Assembly (NCBI GenBank): GCA_008933635.1
Contig: WBUQ01000035.1
Coordinates: forward strand, 1 to 35,286
DNA length: 35,286 bases
Direction of reading: 5' to 3'
From: Desulfobulbaceae bacterium
Lineage (GTDB): Bacteria; Desulfobacterota; Desulfobulbia; Desulfobulbales; Desulfocapsaceae
The notes beneath the pieces were generated by a model, which did not search any database, had not been told where the DNA came from, and saw nothing but the letters and a program-made list of their open reading frames with translations. A program made the translations under genes and the position numbers. Shown here one piece after another: positions 26,676 to 34,987 of the stretch (positions are counted from its first letter, which is position 1; every line of letters begins with the position of its first letter).

Positions 26676-27309
26676 AACCATTGTCGCAGAAGAACGGCGG
26701 CAGAGAATGCGTGCACGCCTTTTGAAAGGGGCTTTCCAGGTGCTCTCCCAGTATGGCTCTGAGGCAAAAGTCATTGACAAGGTCATAAAAACTGCCGGAG
26801 TGTCCCGTGGCACTTTTTATAACTACTTCAAAACGAACGAAGAATTGTTCGCCGAGGTCTCCAGGGCGGTCAGTAATGAGATAATTCGGATTGTCGATCC
26901 CATCGTTGTCCAACAACGAGATCCTGCCGCGCGCATCGCCTGCGGACTGGTTTTAGTGCTCAGATTGGCAAAACGTGCGCCTATTCTCGCACACTTCGTT
27001 GCTCGAGGTGGGCCATTGGCCATGGGTGTGGGAAATGTAGCAACCGAAGTGGTACCGAGGGAAATCAGAGCAGGTAGAGCATCCGGCCACTTCACTATCG
27101 CTGACGAAGAACTCGCATTCGATCTGGTTCTCGGTCCGATCATCATGGCTTTTCATAGAATTGCCCAAAGCGAGATATCAGAAGCATACTCGACTCAATT
27201 TGCCCAGAACGTCCTGCAAGCACTGGGAGTAGAACCAAGACTCGCCAAAGAGTACGCATCTGTTGACTTTGCCGACATCGAATTGCCCGAGCATTCAATG
27301 TTGATATGA
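26662..27309 (+). CDS. TetR/AcrR-family transcriptional regulator
   Basis: A 215-residue protein. The N-terminal DNA-binding domain is typical: RRQRMRARLLKGAFQVLSQYGSEAKVIDKVIKTAGVSRGTFYNYFKTNEELFAEV, with the recognition helix VSRGTFYNYF. The rest is the ligand-binding helical domain (VLRLAKRAPILAHFVARGG..., DLVLGPIIMAFHRIAQ). The start codon has no strong Shine-Dalgarno and may depend on coupling with an overlapping upstream frame. Two palindromes lie about 175-210 bases upstream, probably its own operator. Nearby potential targets are the sulfatase gene downstream and, through a similar palindrome, the acetoacetyl-CoA/acyl-CoA cluster at 8.2 kb. The ligand is unknown. Confidence 0.9.
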   Translation: MKDHRTIVAEERRQRMRARLLKGAFQVLSQYGSEAKVIDKVIKTAGVSRGTFYNYFKTNEELFAEVSRAVSNEIIRIVDPIVVQQRDPAARIACGLVLVLRLAKRAPILAHFVARGGPLAMGVGNVATEVVPREIRAGRASGHFTIADEELAFDLVLGPIIMAFHRIAQSEISEAYSTQFAQNVLQALGVEPRLAKEYASVDFADIELPEHSMLI

Positions 27310-27342
27310 ATTTTTTTACCAAAGGCGGGTGGGAAGATCGTG

Positions 27343-27360
27343 GAAGTGCGCGTCCACTTC
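27343..27360 (+). terminator. Possible weak terminator of tetR
   Basis: GAAGTG (27343-27348) and CACTTC (27355-27360) form a 6-bp stem with a 6-base loop followed by TTTG, 34 bases after the tetR stop. The stem is short and the T-run brief. Confidence 0.3.
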
Positions 27361-27806
27361 TTTGACGCTATTGCATAGCTCTCTATCCAAAAAATAAAAA
27401 AAGCATTCCCCGTTGCTGGTGAACCACAATGTTGACATCACCCCACGTGCGACATTCAAGAGGAGGTGCCCGACGCCCCCCCATCAACTCAAGCCAGGAC
27501 ATGCCCGTCCCTTGAATACGAAGCAAGGGATCGTTTCCAGGGCCAATCATACAGCCTCAGCTTGAGCAAGAAGTTCTAACCCGAACGAACAGTTCATCAA
27601 AACATTTCCGATGAAGATATATTTCTCCTATATATCATTAAGTTACCTGTTGACCGTTGACGAGGTCGATGGACGCCTTGATGAGGAATCCGGTGAGGGG
27701 CAGGTTTTCACCCTTCGGGTGGGTCTGGCAGATTCATGAACTCTCCGGGTGAGACTGCAGCAGAAGATATGTACGGGATGATCAACCTCTCAATGCAGGA
27801 GTCGCT
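27361..27806. other. Intergenic stretch before the sulfatase gene
   Basis: No complete gene. On the minus strand a frame ending at 27638 reads ...GENLPLTGFLIKASIDLVN... and ends GQQVT; it may be the C-terminal tail of a lost gene. It is cut off by a stop about 31 codons upstream. GTTGAC half-sites occur at 27432-27437 and twice near 27650-27661, similar to the arms of the operator palindromes. The sulfatase promoter should lie here but I cannot place it. Confidence 0.35.
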
Positions 27807-29615
27807 ATGAAGAAACACGACACCACCCCCCTGTCAATTTCGCGGCGTGAATTGCTTCGCCTGGCCGGCACCGGGGTAACCGCACTCGGACTCAGCGCCA
27901 TTGGCGGGTCAATCATGGCAGCACCGGCAAGTACAGGCGGCGGATATGCTCCAGCGACGGGCTCGCCACCCCGTGGCCCCTATAATATCCTTTTTCTCCT
28001 GACCGATCAGGAGCGATTCTTCCGCCCGGGCGAGCTGCCGCAGGACTTCAGCCTGCCGGCCCGTGAACGCCTGAGCAAACAGGGTACCACATTTGTCAAC
28101 CACCGCATCAACTCCTGCGTGTGCACGCCTTCGCGTTCTGTTCTGTACACTGGACAGCACATCCAGCACACCAGGATGTTCGACAATACCAATTTCCCAT
28201 GGATCAGCAGCATGTCCACCGAGATCAGGACGCTGGGCGACATGATGCGCGAGGCCGGCTATTACAGTGCCTATAAGGGCAAGTGGCATCTGAACAAAGA
28301 CTTCGAGACCGTGAACACGCTTGGCACCCCTACCAAAATATTCACCAAGGAGATGGAGGATTACGGTTTTTCCGACTATTTCGGGGTCGGTGACATTATC
28401 GCCCACCACCAAGGCGGGTATCTGCACGATGGCGTTATCACGGCGATGGCGGCGAGTTGGCTGCGCGGCAAGGGGCGGGAACTGGCAGCGCAGAACAAGC
28501 CATGGTTTCTTGCGGTCAACCTGGTCAACCCCCATGATGTCATGTTCTACAACACCGATGCGCCAGGCACTCCGCACCAGGAACCGATGTCCCTAACCCA
28601 CGTGGTGCGGGAGCCGGACGATCCGCTTTACGCCCGGCAATGGCAGTTTGCCCTGCCGCCGAATCACCTGCAACCATTGAATGCCCCGGGCAGGCCGCCG
28701 GCCCACCGGGATTTTCTGCACTCCCATGACGCCCTGGTGGGCGAAATACCCAATGAAGAACCGCGCTGGCGCCGCCGACACAATTACTATCTGAATTGTC
28801 TGCGCGACGTCGATCGCAATATTGCCACGGTGCTTGCAGAGCTTGATGCCGCAGGTTTGACCGAACGAACTGTTGTCATCCTTACCTCGGATCATGGGGA
28901 CATGGACGGTGCACACCAATTACATGCCAAGGGTGCCGTGGCCTATCGTGAGCAGAATCACGTGCCTCTCATCGTCAGTCATCCTGCCTACCCGGGTGGA
29001 AAGCAGTGTCGCGCCGTCACGTCACACCTGGATATCGCGCCGACCCTGGTATCTCTCACCAACGTACAACCTGAGCGGCGTGACCAAATCGTCAAGGGGC
29101 TTCCGGGAAAGGATTTTTCAGGAGTGTTGGCGGCACCGGAGGCCGCAGGCCTGACGGCTGTGCGAGACGGCGTACTTTTCAATTACAACATGTTTGCCTA
29201 CCTGGACGGAGATTTTCTTTACAAGGCAGTTGCGTTCATTAAGAAAGGAGGAAACCCGAAGCAACTGAAAGAGGCAGGCATTGTTCCGGACATGACGAAA
29301 CGGGGTGCGATGCGGATGGTCTATGATGGCCGCTATGTGTTTTCACGCTATTTTTCGCCAAAGCAGCATAACACACCGAAAACAATAGAGGATATATACA
29401 GAACCAATGATGTCGAGTTGTTCGACCTCAATGCCGACCCTCTCGAGATGGAGAATATTGCAGCAAAGGGGAAACAGCATCAGGACCTTGTCCTCGCCAT
29501 GAACCAGAAGCTCAACAGGCTCATCGAAGCGGAAGTGGGAGAGGATCGCGGTCAGATGTTGCCAGGTGGAGTCGAGGCAGGTTGGGAAGTGACACCCGAG
29601 ACAATGGCACCGTGA
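27807..29615 (+). CDS. Tat-exported type I sulfatase (formylglycine-dependent)
   Basis: The start is ATG 27807 with AGGAG at 27797-27801; 602 residues. The N-terminus ISRRELLRLAGTGVTALGLSAIGGSIMAAPA is a twin-arginine signal, so the folded enzyme is exported to the periplasm. The alkaline-phosphatase fold is complete: NILFLLTDQ for metal binding, the modification motif C106-T-P-S-R (codon 28122-28124) where Cys becomes formylglycine, YKGKWHL, NPHD and TSDHGDMDGAHQLHAKG. It hydrolyses a sulfate ester or related substrate that I cannot specify. Activation needs a formylglycine-generating enzyme or an anaerobic sulfatase-maturating enzyme, neither of which is encoded in this window. A TetR gene lies upstream, with a 497-base gap. 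Confidence 0.92.
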   Translation: MKKHDTTPLSISRRELLRLAGTGVTALGLSAIGGSIMAAPASTGGGYAPATGSPPRGPYNILFLLTDQERFFRPGELPQDFSLPARERLSKQGTTFVNHRINSCVCTPSRSVLYTGQHIQHTRMFDNTNFPWISSMSTEIRTLGDMMREAGYYSAYKGKWHLNKDFETVNTLGTPTKIFTKEMEDYGFSDYFGVGDIIAHHQGGYLHDGVITAMAASWLRGKGRELAAQNKPWFLAVNLVNPHDVMFYNTDAPGTPHQEPMSLTHVVREPDDPLYARQWQFALPPNHLQPLNAPGRPPAHRDFLHSHDALVGEIPNEEPRWRRRHNYYLNCLRDVDRNIATVLAELDAAGLTERTVVILTSDHGDMDGAHQLHAKGAVAYREQNHVPLIVSHPAYPGGKQCRAVTSHLDIAPTLVSLTNVQPERRDQIVKGLPGKDFSGVLAAPEAAGLTAVRDGVLFNYNMFAYLDGDFLYKAVAFIKKGGNPKQLKEAGIVPDMTKRGAMRMVYDGRYVFSRYFSPKQHNTPKTIEDIYRTNDVELFDLNADPLEMENIAAKGKQHQDLVLAMNQKLNRLIEAEVGEDRGQMLPGGVEAGWEVTPETMAP

Positions 29616-29844
29616 TAAAAGGTGGTTCAAGTTTTTTACGCACCATCTGGAAAGGGCATAAATTCGACTCGGCAATATGAAACAATAAAAAAGACTGCTG
29701 GGTGAACTTGTTTCCTGAGCCATCCCGGAGCTCATGGAGAGAAACCCAAGGCAATCACTTGCTCCATCATCAGTTTGGAGAAACGGAAGAGCACCCAGCC
29801 TGCTTCAAATATGTTGCATCAGGGAAAAAGGGAGGATTCTCCTG

Positions 29845-32391
29845 TCAGGAATCAGGCTTTCGCGGCTTGGCCCGATTGGTAGGTGTTGCCGATAGTGGAT
29901 CATCAGGCCAGTAATGTTTTGGATATCTTCCCTTCATATCCTTTTTTACCGCTTCATATGACGAGCGCCAGAAGCCTGGCAGGTCTGAGGTGATCTGGAT
30001 GGGGCGACTGGCCGGGGAGAGCAGCTGCAAGAGCAGTGGCTGGCGTCCATTGGCGACTGTTGGCGTCTGGTCGAGGCCGAACAATTCTTGCAGTCGAACG
30101 GCCAGCACCGGAATATCGCCAGAGTAGTCGATGGGGATTTTCGAGCCGCTGGGAACTATGCAGTGGGTTGGCGCCAATGTATCTATCTGGTGTTGCAGCG
30201 GGTAGGGAATGCGTGCCTTGAGGGCACCGTCGAGGTCTATTGCTGCCAGCTCTTTTGCGGATTTTACATTATCCAGAAATGGTGCAAGCCACTCCTCCAG
30301 CTCTTCCAGGAGCTGCGCATCACTCATGTCGGGAAAGTTGTCGTCGCTTGCAAGAAACTTCCCGGCAAAACAGACACGCTGCTGCCAGTTGCGCAGCGTT
30401 CGGTTCCACGGCAGCAAACTCTGCTCCGATTTCCTGATCTGTTCCAGCAGGATTTTTTGTATGGCTTCCGGATTTGGTTCGGTGAGAGGTTTGCTGGTCA
30501 GCAGCAGCTTCTGGTAGTGGGTCTGCATTTCGGCAACGACAATACCGCGATCCCCATCCCAGGCCAGGTGCTCTTGCTCCTGCAGCTGGTCGGCAAACTG
30601 ATCGATCAGGGTGACGCGATCGTAGCCGAGGGCCAGGTAGATCCGGGCGTTGTTGCGATTGCCGTCTAGGCTGAAGACCGCAAGCCACTCATGACGGGAT
30701 AGACTGTCATTGGGGTCGAGATACGCGCCTTGGCCACCCGCCAGCAGGTAGTTGACTTCGCTCTGCGGGCGACGGCAACCGATCCGCTCTGGATACCCCC
30801 AGGCAAGCAATCTGCCGTAGTCGCAGTCGCGCAGTTTTTCCGGAGTATTCACTCTGCGGGCCAGGTCGCATGCAGTGGTGGCTATCCTCCGGGCAAGGCC
30901 CGTATCGATCATGCCGTTGTGGATACGGGGCAGGGATCTTGTCGAACCATTTTTCAGCAAACTCTCCATAATGTCGATGCGCAGCTGAAGGTCGGCCTGG
31001 TAGTGGTCGCGGTCAAAGCGGAGAAGGTCTTTTTCGCTTATCACTGCGGCCAGCAGACAGGCATTGAAGCCTGTACCATCTTCCACACCGAGCACCACCA
31101 TATGCGCGAGGCGCGGATGCAGGGGAAGGTCGGCGAGCTGTTTGCCGTGATCGGTGACCCGCAGTTTGTCGTCAAGCGCGCCAAGCTGTTGCAGCAGCAG
31201 CCTGGCAGCCGCAAACCGCTCTTTCGGCGGCGAGTCGAGCCACTGCAATCGGGCCGGGTCGCTGACACCCCAGACCGCCAGCTCAAGGACAAGCCCGGTC
31301 AGATCGCAGCCGAGAATTTCCGGCCGGTGCGACAGTATCAGCCCGCCGGTCGCATGCTCGCCCCAGAGCCGGATACAGATGCCCGGCTCCACCCGGCCTG
31401 CACGGCCGCTGCGCTGGATGGCAGAGGCCTGGGAGATCGGCATGGTCTGCAATCTGGTCAATCCTGTGGCTGGATCGAAGTAGGGCCTGCGCTGCAATCC
31501 GGTGTCGATGACGATGCGGATGCCCTCGATGGTGAGGCTTGTTTCAGCGATGTCGGTCGCCACGACGATTTTTCGTTTGCCCGGAGGGGCAGGCGCGATG
31601 GCATGATCCTGCTCACGGGCGCTGAGTGCGCCGAACAGCGGGGTGATCTGCCACTGTTCACCTAAAATGGTTGGCTGCTGCTCAGCCAGCCGCTGGCAGA
31701 GCTGGTGGATTTCTCCTGTGCCTGGGACGAAGACGAGAATGGAGCCCTCCTCCTGAGTCGCGGCCTGCAGCGTCTCACGGACGAGCTGGTCAATATTTGG
31801 CGCTGGGGTGTGCTCGCCGCGGTACCTGATCTCCACCGGGAACTGACGTCCGCCACAGGTGAGACTGGTGCTGTCTGCAAGCACAGCTGTGAGTTGCTCC
31901 GTGGGCAGGGTGGCGGACATTACCAGCAGCCTCAGTCCCGGGTTGAGTGCGCCCTGCAGGTCGAGGCAGAGGGCAAGGGCGAGGTCGCTGTCCAGGTTGC
32001 GTTCGTGAAATTCATCGAAGATGATGATGCCGGTTTCAGCCAGCTCCGGGTCGTGCTGGAGCATGCGGACGAGGATGCCCTCGGTGACCACCTCGATGCG
32101 GGTCGCTGCCGAAACCCTGGTGTCCATCCGTACCCGGTAGCCGACTCTCTGGCCAACCTCTTCCCCCAGCTGGCGCGCCATATAGCGGGCAGCGGAACGG
32201 GCGGCAAGACGCCTGGGTTCAAGCATGATGATTTTTCTGCTCGCCAGCCACGGTTCATCCAGCAGGGCGAGAGGCACACGGGTAGTCTTGCCTGCGCCCG
32301 GCGGCGCAGTGAGGATGACCTGATTCCGACGTGCAAGCGTTTCGCGCAGCTCGGCGAGGATCGTCTCTATAGGCAGGGTGGAGTTGTCCAT
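29845..32391 (-). CDS. hrpB: ATP-dependent RNA helicase HrpB
   Basis: An 848-residue DEAH-type helicase. Walker A is APPGAGKTTRVPLALL near residue 30, the DEAH-type box reads DEFHERNLDSDLAL, and motif III is VMSATL. IVVATDIAETSLTIEGI and QRSGRAGRVEPG form motifs V and VI. The C-terminal HrpB-specific region contains CRRPQSEVNYLLAGGQGAYLD and ends in a helicase-associated tail (PGFWRSSYEAVKKDMKGRYPKHYWPDDP), which is diagnostic for HrpB. The start at 32391 is 18 bases after the tatD stop, so both belong to one transcript. It acts in RNA metabolism; its precise role is not established. Length is normal. Confidence 0.95.
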   Translation of the reverse strand: MDNSTLPIETILAELRETLARRNQVILTAPPGAGKTTRVPLALLDEPWLASRKIIMLEPRRLAARSAARYMARQLGEEVGQRVGYRVRMDTRVSAATRIEVVTEGILVRMLQHDPELAETGIIIFDEFHERNLDSDLALALCLDLQGALNPGLRLLVMSATLPTEQLTAVLADSTSLTCGGRQFPVEIRYRGEHTPAPNIDQLVRETLQAATQEEGSILVFVPGTGEIHQLCQRLAEQQPTILGEQWQITPLFGALSAREQDHAIAPAPPGKRKIVVATDIAETSLTIEGIRIVIDTGLQRRPYFDPATGLTRLQTMPISQASAIQRSGRAGRVEPGICIRLWGEHATGGLILSHRPEILGCDLTGLVLELAVWGVSDPARLQWLDSPPKERFAAARLLLQQLGALDDKLRVTDHGKQLADLPLHPRLAHMVVLGVEDGTGFNACLLAAVISEKDLLRFDRDHYQADLQLRIDIMESLLKNGSTRSLPRIHNGMIDTGLARRIATTACDLARRVNTPEKLRDCDYGRLLAWGYPERIGCRRPQSEVNYLLAGGQGAYLDPNDSLSRHEWLAVFSLDGNRNNARIYLALGYDRVTLIDQFADQLQEQEHLAWDGDRGIVVAEMQTHYQKLLLTSKPLTEPNPEAIQKILLEQIRKSEQSLLPWNRTLRNWQQRVCFAGKFLASDDNFPDMSDAQLLEELEEWLAPFLDNVKSAKELAAIDLDGALKARIPYPLQHQIDTLAPTHCIVPSGSKIPIDYSGDIPVLAVRLQELFGLDQTPTVANGRQPLLLQLLSPASRPIQITSDLPGFWRSSYEAVKKDMKGRYPKHYWPDDPLSATPTNRAKPRKPDS

Positions 32392-32409
32392 GAAATCTGG
32401 TGTTACTGA

Positions 32410-33177
32410 TTACGACAGGATGTCGGGATAGAGCCTGAGCGTGTTGGCCAGCACCGTCTCCCGCACCTCTTCCACCGGGATATCCTTGATGTCGCTCACA
32501 GCCTGCAGGCTGTGGACGATATTGGCCGGTTCGTTGCGCTCTTTGGGCACAGGGCCGAGGACCGGGCTGTCGCTTTCCAGCAGCAGGCAGGAGAGCGGCA
32601 GTTGCTTGACCAGTTTCTGTTTCTGCCGCGAGTAGATGATGGACGGCGGGACCGAGAAGAAGAATCCGGCCTCCACTGCAGGCATTGCCGCCGACCACTT
32701 GCCGTCGAAGGCGTGCAGCTGTATGTTCCGGGCATCATTTTCCAGCAGGAACTCGATAACGTGCCGGCCCGCAGATCGCGAATGGATGTTCAGCGGCAGG
32801 TCCAGTTTACGGCCGAGCGCGATAAACCGGCGCAGGACCTCCCGTTGGACTTCGCGTTCTTCATCCTCCTTGGCCAGCCAGTAATCCAGGCCGACCTCGC
32901 CGATCGCGTGCAGCTTTGCGCTAGAGTTTCGGATAAAAGCGAACAAGGCCTCTGCTGCATCAAGTCCAGCAAATTCCGGGTATAAGCCCGCAGCAGGTTT
33001 GAGGATAGGATATTTTTCGCAAAGGGACAGGACCTTCTCTGCTTCAGCTAGCGTCTCACTGACGCAGATAATGGCGGAGACTCTTGCGTCAGCTGCCCTG
33101 ACCAAGACCTCCTCGCGGTCAACTGCAAAGCTGTCGATTGCGAGGTGGGCATGGGTATCGATAAGTGTGGCTGTCAT
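32410..33177 (-). CDS. TatD-family metal-dependent hydrolase (DNase)
   Basis: The start at 33177 (ATG) gives MTATLIDTHAHLAID, the typical N-terminal HxH metal site; the frame remains open upstream because of the neighbouring remnant. The 255-residue product has further metal ligands in GEVGLDYW (Glu), NIHSRSAGRHVIEFL (His), LHAFDGKW (His) and LESDSPVLGP (Asp; the usual ETD is ESD here). This is a TIM-barrel amidohydrolase of the TatD group, likely a cytoplasmic 3'-5' exonuclease. It is followed 18 bases on by hrpB. No good ribosome site is visible, so expression may partly depend on upstream transcription. Confidence 0.9.
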   Translation of the reverse strand: MTATLIDTHAHLAIDSFAVDREEVLVRAADARVSAIICVSETLAEAEKVLSLCEKYPILKPAAGLYPEFAGLDAAEALFAFIRNSSAKLHAIGEVGLDYWLAKEDEEREVQREVLRRFIALGRKLDLPLNIHSRSAGRHVIEFLLENDARNIQLHAFDGKWSAAMPAVEAGFFFSVPPSIIYSRQKQKLVKQLPLSCLLLESDSPVLGPVPKERNEPANIVHSLQAVSDIKDIPVEEVRETVLANTLRLYPDILS

Positions 33178-33197
33178 GGCTGCTTGCAGGTTTGAGA

Positions 33198-33803
33198 TTA
33201 CCTGGAGAGGATTTTTTGTGTTTTCTGGTCTCTCCTTAAAGGATAAAACTGCCGGTCGGCTCTGCACACTACCCTTGGAGCGTCTGGCTTCCATGTTGGT
33301 TGTGGCAACTTTGCAATATCATCAACCTCCTGCGAAGGAGAAAGATAAGCCCTCCCGCGGTCACCTTCCGCAACAACTGCCATCAGTCGTACGCCCATCC
33401 TCCATGCATTGGCTTCGTCGTCAATATAGGAGTAGCGAAAAGGGGTGTTGGACATCAGGCATCGAAAACTTCCTTGTGATAATTTTGTCCCCTTTTTTAC
33501 AGCTTCAGTATCCTTCGGCTTTCCCACTTTTACCATGAACCGGTAAGTGCTCCCCTCGATCACCGGCTCGACATAGGCCTCCATGCCCGCCTTCGTCGAG
33601 AGCATAAAGGTCGAAGCCAGTGGCACCTCGACCTCGGCGAAGGCCAGGTTCGGGCTTTTCACCGCCCGGGCCGCCGCCAGTGGCCGCCGCGCCCACCACA
33701 GATGGAGGGTGCTGGTATGGCTGTGACGGATCGATTTCTCCCGGGCACAGGCCTTGTTGATCGCATCGAGGGGCAGGGCCACCTCAATGAGCTTCTTTTT
33801 CAT
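33198..33803 (-). pseudogene. Deletion remnant of a DUF1156 DNA-methylase-type protein
   Basis: The first 48 residues ([29 protein letters not shown]...[16 protein letters not shown]) are the conserved N-terminus of DUF1156 adenine-specific methylases, normally about 900-1000 residues. At about 33659 the sequence jumps directly to the C-terminal region ([23 protein letters not shown]...[13 protein letters not shown]...[22 protein letters not shown]...WKPDAP). From about 33275 it leaves the family and ends in [17 protein letters not shown]. The whole methyltransferase core is gone. The N-terminal junction is in frame, so a 201-residue chimera may be made but cannot be an active methylase. Intact relatives belong to restriction or phage-defence loci. 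No ribosome site is visible. Confidence 0.8.
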
Positions 33804-33819
33804 TCTGACGATATTCTAC

Positions 33820-33836
33820 ACAACACGAGGTGTTGT
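33820..33836. promoter_or_regulatory. Perfect 17-bp palindrome upstream of the DUF1156 remnant
   Basis: ACAACAC-GAG-GTGTTGT is perfectly symmetric and lies 17 bases upstream of the remnant's start codon at 33803. It may be an operator once used for the methylase gene, or a small hairpin. The adjoining stretch to 34096 has a longer inverted repeat (ACCCGCC 33925-33931 with GGCGGGT 33967-33973) but no gene. Confidence 0.4.
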
Positions 33837-34096
33837 CTTTGGCGCGCATGGCTTGGGGTATCTGGCGCTGATCCACAGGAACAATAAAGGACTTGGTATG
33901 TATACAATACCCTGAAAACGAGTAACCCGCCGGGGTGCGCATGCATGAAGGCGCCTGCAGAGGCGTGGCGGGTGTTGTTCAATCGGATATGCCCCTCTTA
34001 CCTTCCCATTGGCATACCCCATCGTCATTCCCCGGAATTCCCAGCCTGATTGGCCAATCATGACGACAGTTGCCCGGGGCCTTCGGTGTAACCCTG

Positions 34097-34498
34097 TCAA
34101 TCTCCGACTTTAATTTCTTTCATTCCGAGAAGGGTGACCATCGGCTCGAAATCCCGGTCGTCATGCAGCAGTGGCAACTCGTTGTGAATGCAGAACGTCC
34201 CGATCATGACATCGATGGTTTTTCTGACCGTAATCCCTTTCTTCCTGAGAAATCTGTAATTGGTCGCACTCTTGAGGGCCAGGGCGTAGCCGCCCATCGC
34301 CATGAATGGCATTGCCGACAAGAGGTCCCTGGCCACAGTGAAGTCCTTGTCACGCTGAAAACCCTGAAGCACTTCGGTTAGGATGAGATCGCCCATGATG
34401 ATGGGAACAGTGCCGACCGAGGAATCGAGCCAATCGGTCTGGGCTGTCTTCCTGCCGTTGAAGTAATCAATCCACACGGATGAGTCGACGACGATCAT
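34097..34498 (-). CDS. vapC: PIN-domain toxin VapC
   Basis: A 133-residue PIN-domain ribonuclease. The start MIVVDSSVWIDYFNG has the first catalytic Asp; ILTEVLQGF supplies the Glu; TIDVMIGTFCIHNELPLLHDDRDF carries the later acidic residues. VapC toxins cleave specific RNA (often tRNA or rRNA) when freed from the antitoxin. Its ATG overlaps the antitoxin stop by ATGA, giving tight translational coupling. The length is typical. Confidence 0.92.
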   Translation of the reverse strand: MIVVDSSVWIDYFNGRKTAQTDWLDSSVGTVPIIMGDLILTEVLQGFQRDKDFTVARDLLSAMPFMAMGGYALALKSATNYRFLRKKGITVRKTIDVMIGTFCIHNELPLLHDDRDFEPMVTLLGMKEIKVGD

Positions 34499-34689
34499 TT
34501 GTCCAACCGCATCTCCTCAAGGTTGCCGTTCCATTTGAGCTTGCCCCGAAATCTCCGGATTTTTTCCTGACCTTTCAGTTGCACCAACAGGCGCAGCCCT
34601 TCTTCGATGGCATCCTTCTTGGTCTTTAACCCTGATGCCTTGAGTGCTGATTCCATCAGATCGTCGTCAATCACTACATTCGTTCTCAT
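34495..34689 (-). CDS. vapB: Type II antitoxin VapB-like
   Basis: A 64-residue protein, MRTNVVIDDDLMESALKASGLKTKKDAIEEGLRLLVQLKGQEKIRRFRGKL..., with a ribbon-helix-helix-type DNA-binding N-terminus and a C-terminal tail (WNGNLEEMRLD) that would wrap the toxin. The start at 34689 has GGAGG 7 bases upstream. It would repress its own promoter together with VapC through the inverted repeat at 34703-34732. Confidence 0.88.
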   Translation of the reverse strand: MRTNVVIDDDLMESALKASGLKTKKDAIEEGLRLLVQLKGQEKIRRFRGKLKWNGNLEEMRLDK

Positions 34690-34702
34690 ATCTCGCCTCC
34701 GT

Positions 34703-34732
34703 ATGTGTATTATTCTCTTTTAATATACACAT
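34703..34732 (-). promoter_or_regulatory. Candidate vapBC operator/promoter
   Basis: Inverted repeat ATGTGTAT (34703-34710) and ATACACAT (34725-34732), perfect 8-bp arms separated by 14 bases, directly upstream of vapB. On the minus strand an AATAAT hexamer lies 18 bases after TTGTTG, resembling -10 and -35 boxes that overlap the repeat. That is the expected layout for conditional autorepression by VapBC. Confidence 0.6.
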
Positions 34733-34778
34733 CAACAAGAGAATTTGGAAGCCTCATGGTGTCTTAAGCCGGCGTACC

Positions 34779-34937
34779 GCTGCGCGCGAGCAGCTCAACG
34801 AGAAGTCATCGGTTGGCGTGGCATTTGAATACCTGATGAGCGAGGAAGCAACTGTTCCGGCACCGGTGTTGCTTGCCGGCAGCTATACTGAGCCGGGGAT
34901 GTACTTTATGTCGGTTAATTACAGCTATCACTTCTAG
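34779..34937 (+). pseudogene. C-terminal remnant of an outer-membrane beta-barrel protein
   Basis: The last 47 or so codons before TAG 34935-34937 read EKSSVGVAFEYLMSEEA..., then a final strand MYFMSVNYSYHF. Alternating aromatic and polar residues and a terminal Phe are the signature of outer-membrane barrel C-termini, of the FadL or porin kind. There is no start codon or N-terminal part: the upstream sequence is the vapBC promoter. The fragment therefore looks like the surviving end of a gene cut off by the insertion of vapBC, or a partial duplicate. Confidence 0.6.
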
Positions 34938-34955
34938 CGAGTTCTGTCCTCTCTG

Positions 34956-34987
34956 TATCCGGTCAGACCCTTAAGTCTGGCTGGATA
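34956..34987 (+). terminator. Long hairpin after the barrel-protein remnant
   Basis: TATCCGGTCAGAC pairs with GTCTGGCTGGATA over 13 positions (two G-T wobbles) around a 6-base loop. It lies 18 bases after the barrel stop, where that gene's terminator would be. The following sequence (CGGCTTCTCAT) has no long T-run. The rest of the window, 34988-35286, shows no gene or site I can support. Confidence 0.5.

Noticed and set aside
29835-29853. GATTC/GAATC hairpin at the 3' end of hrpB considered as its terminator
   Set aside because: The stem has only 5 bp and the T-run starts several bases further on, so the support is too weak.
30730-31665. 311-codon + strand frame opposite hrpB
   Set aside because: HrpB motifs on the minus strand are complete; the + translation has no known domain.
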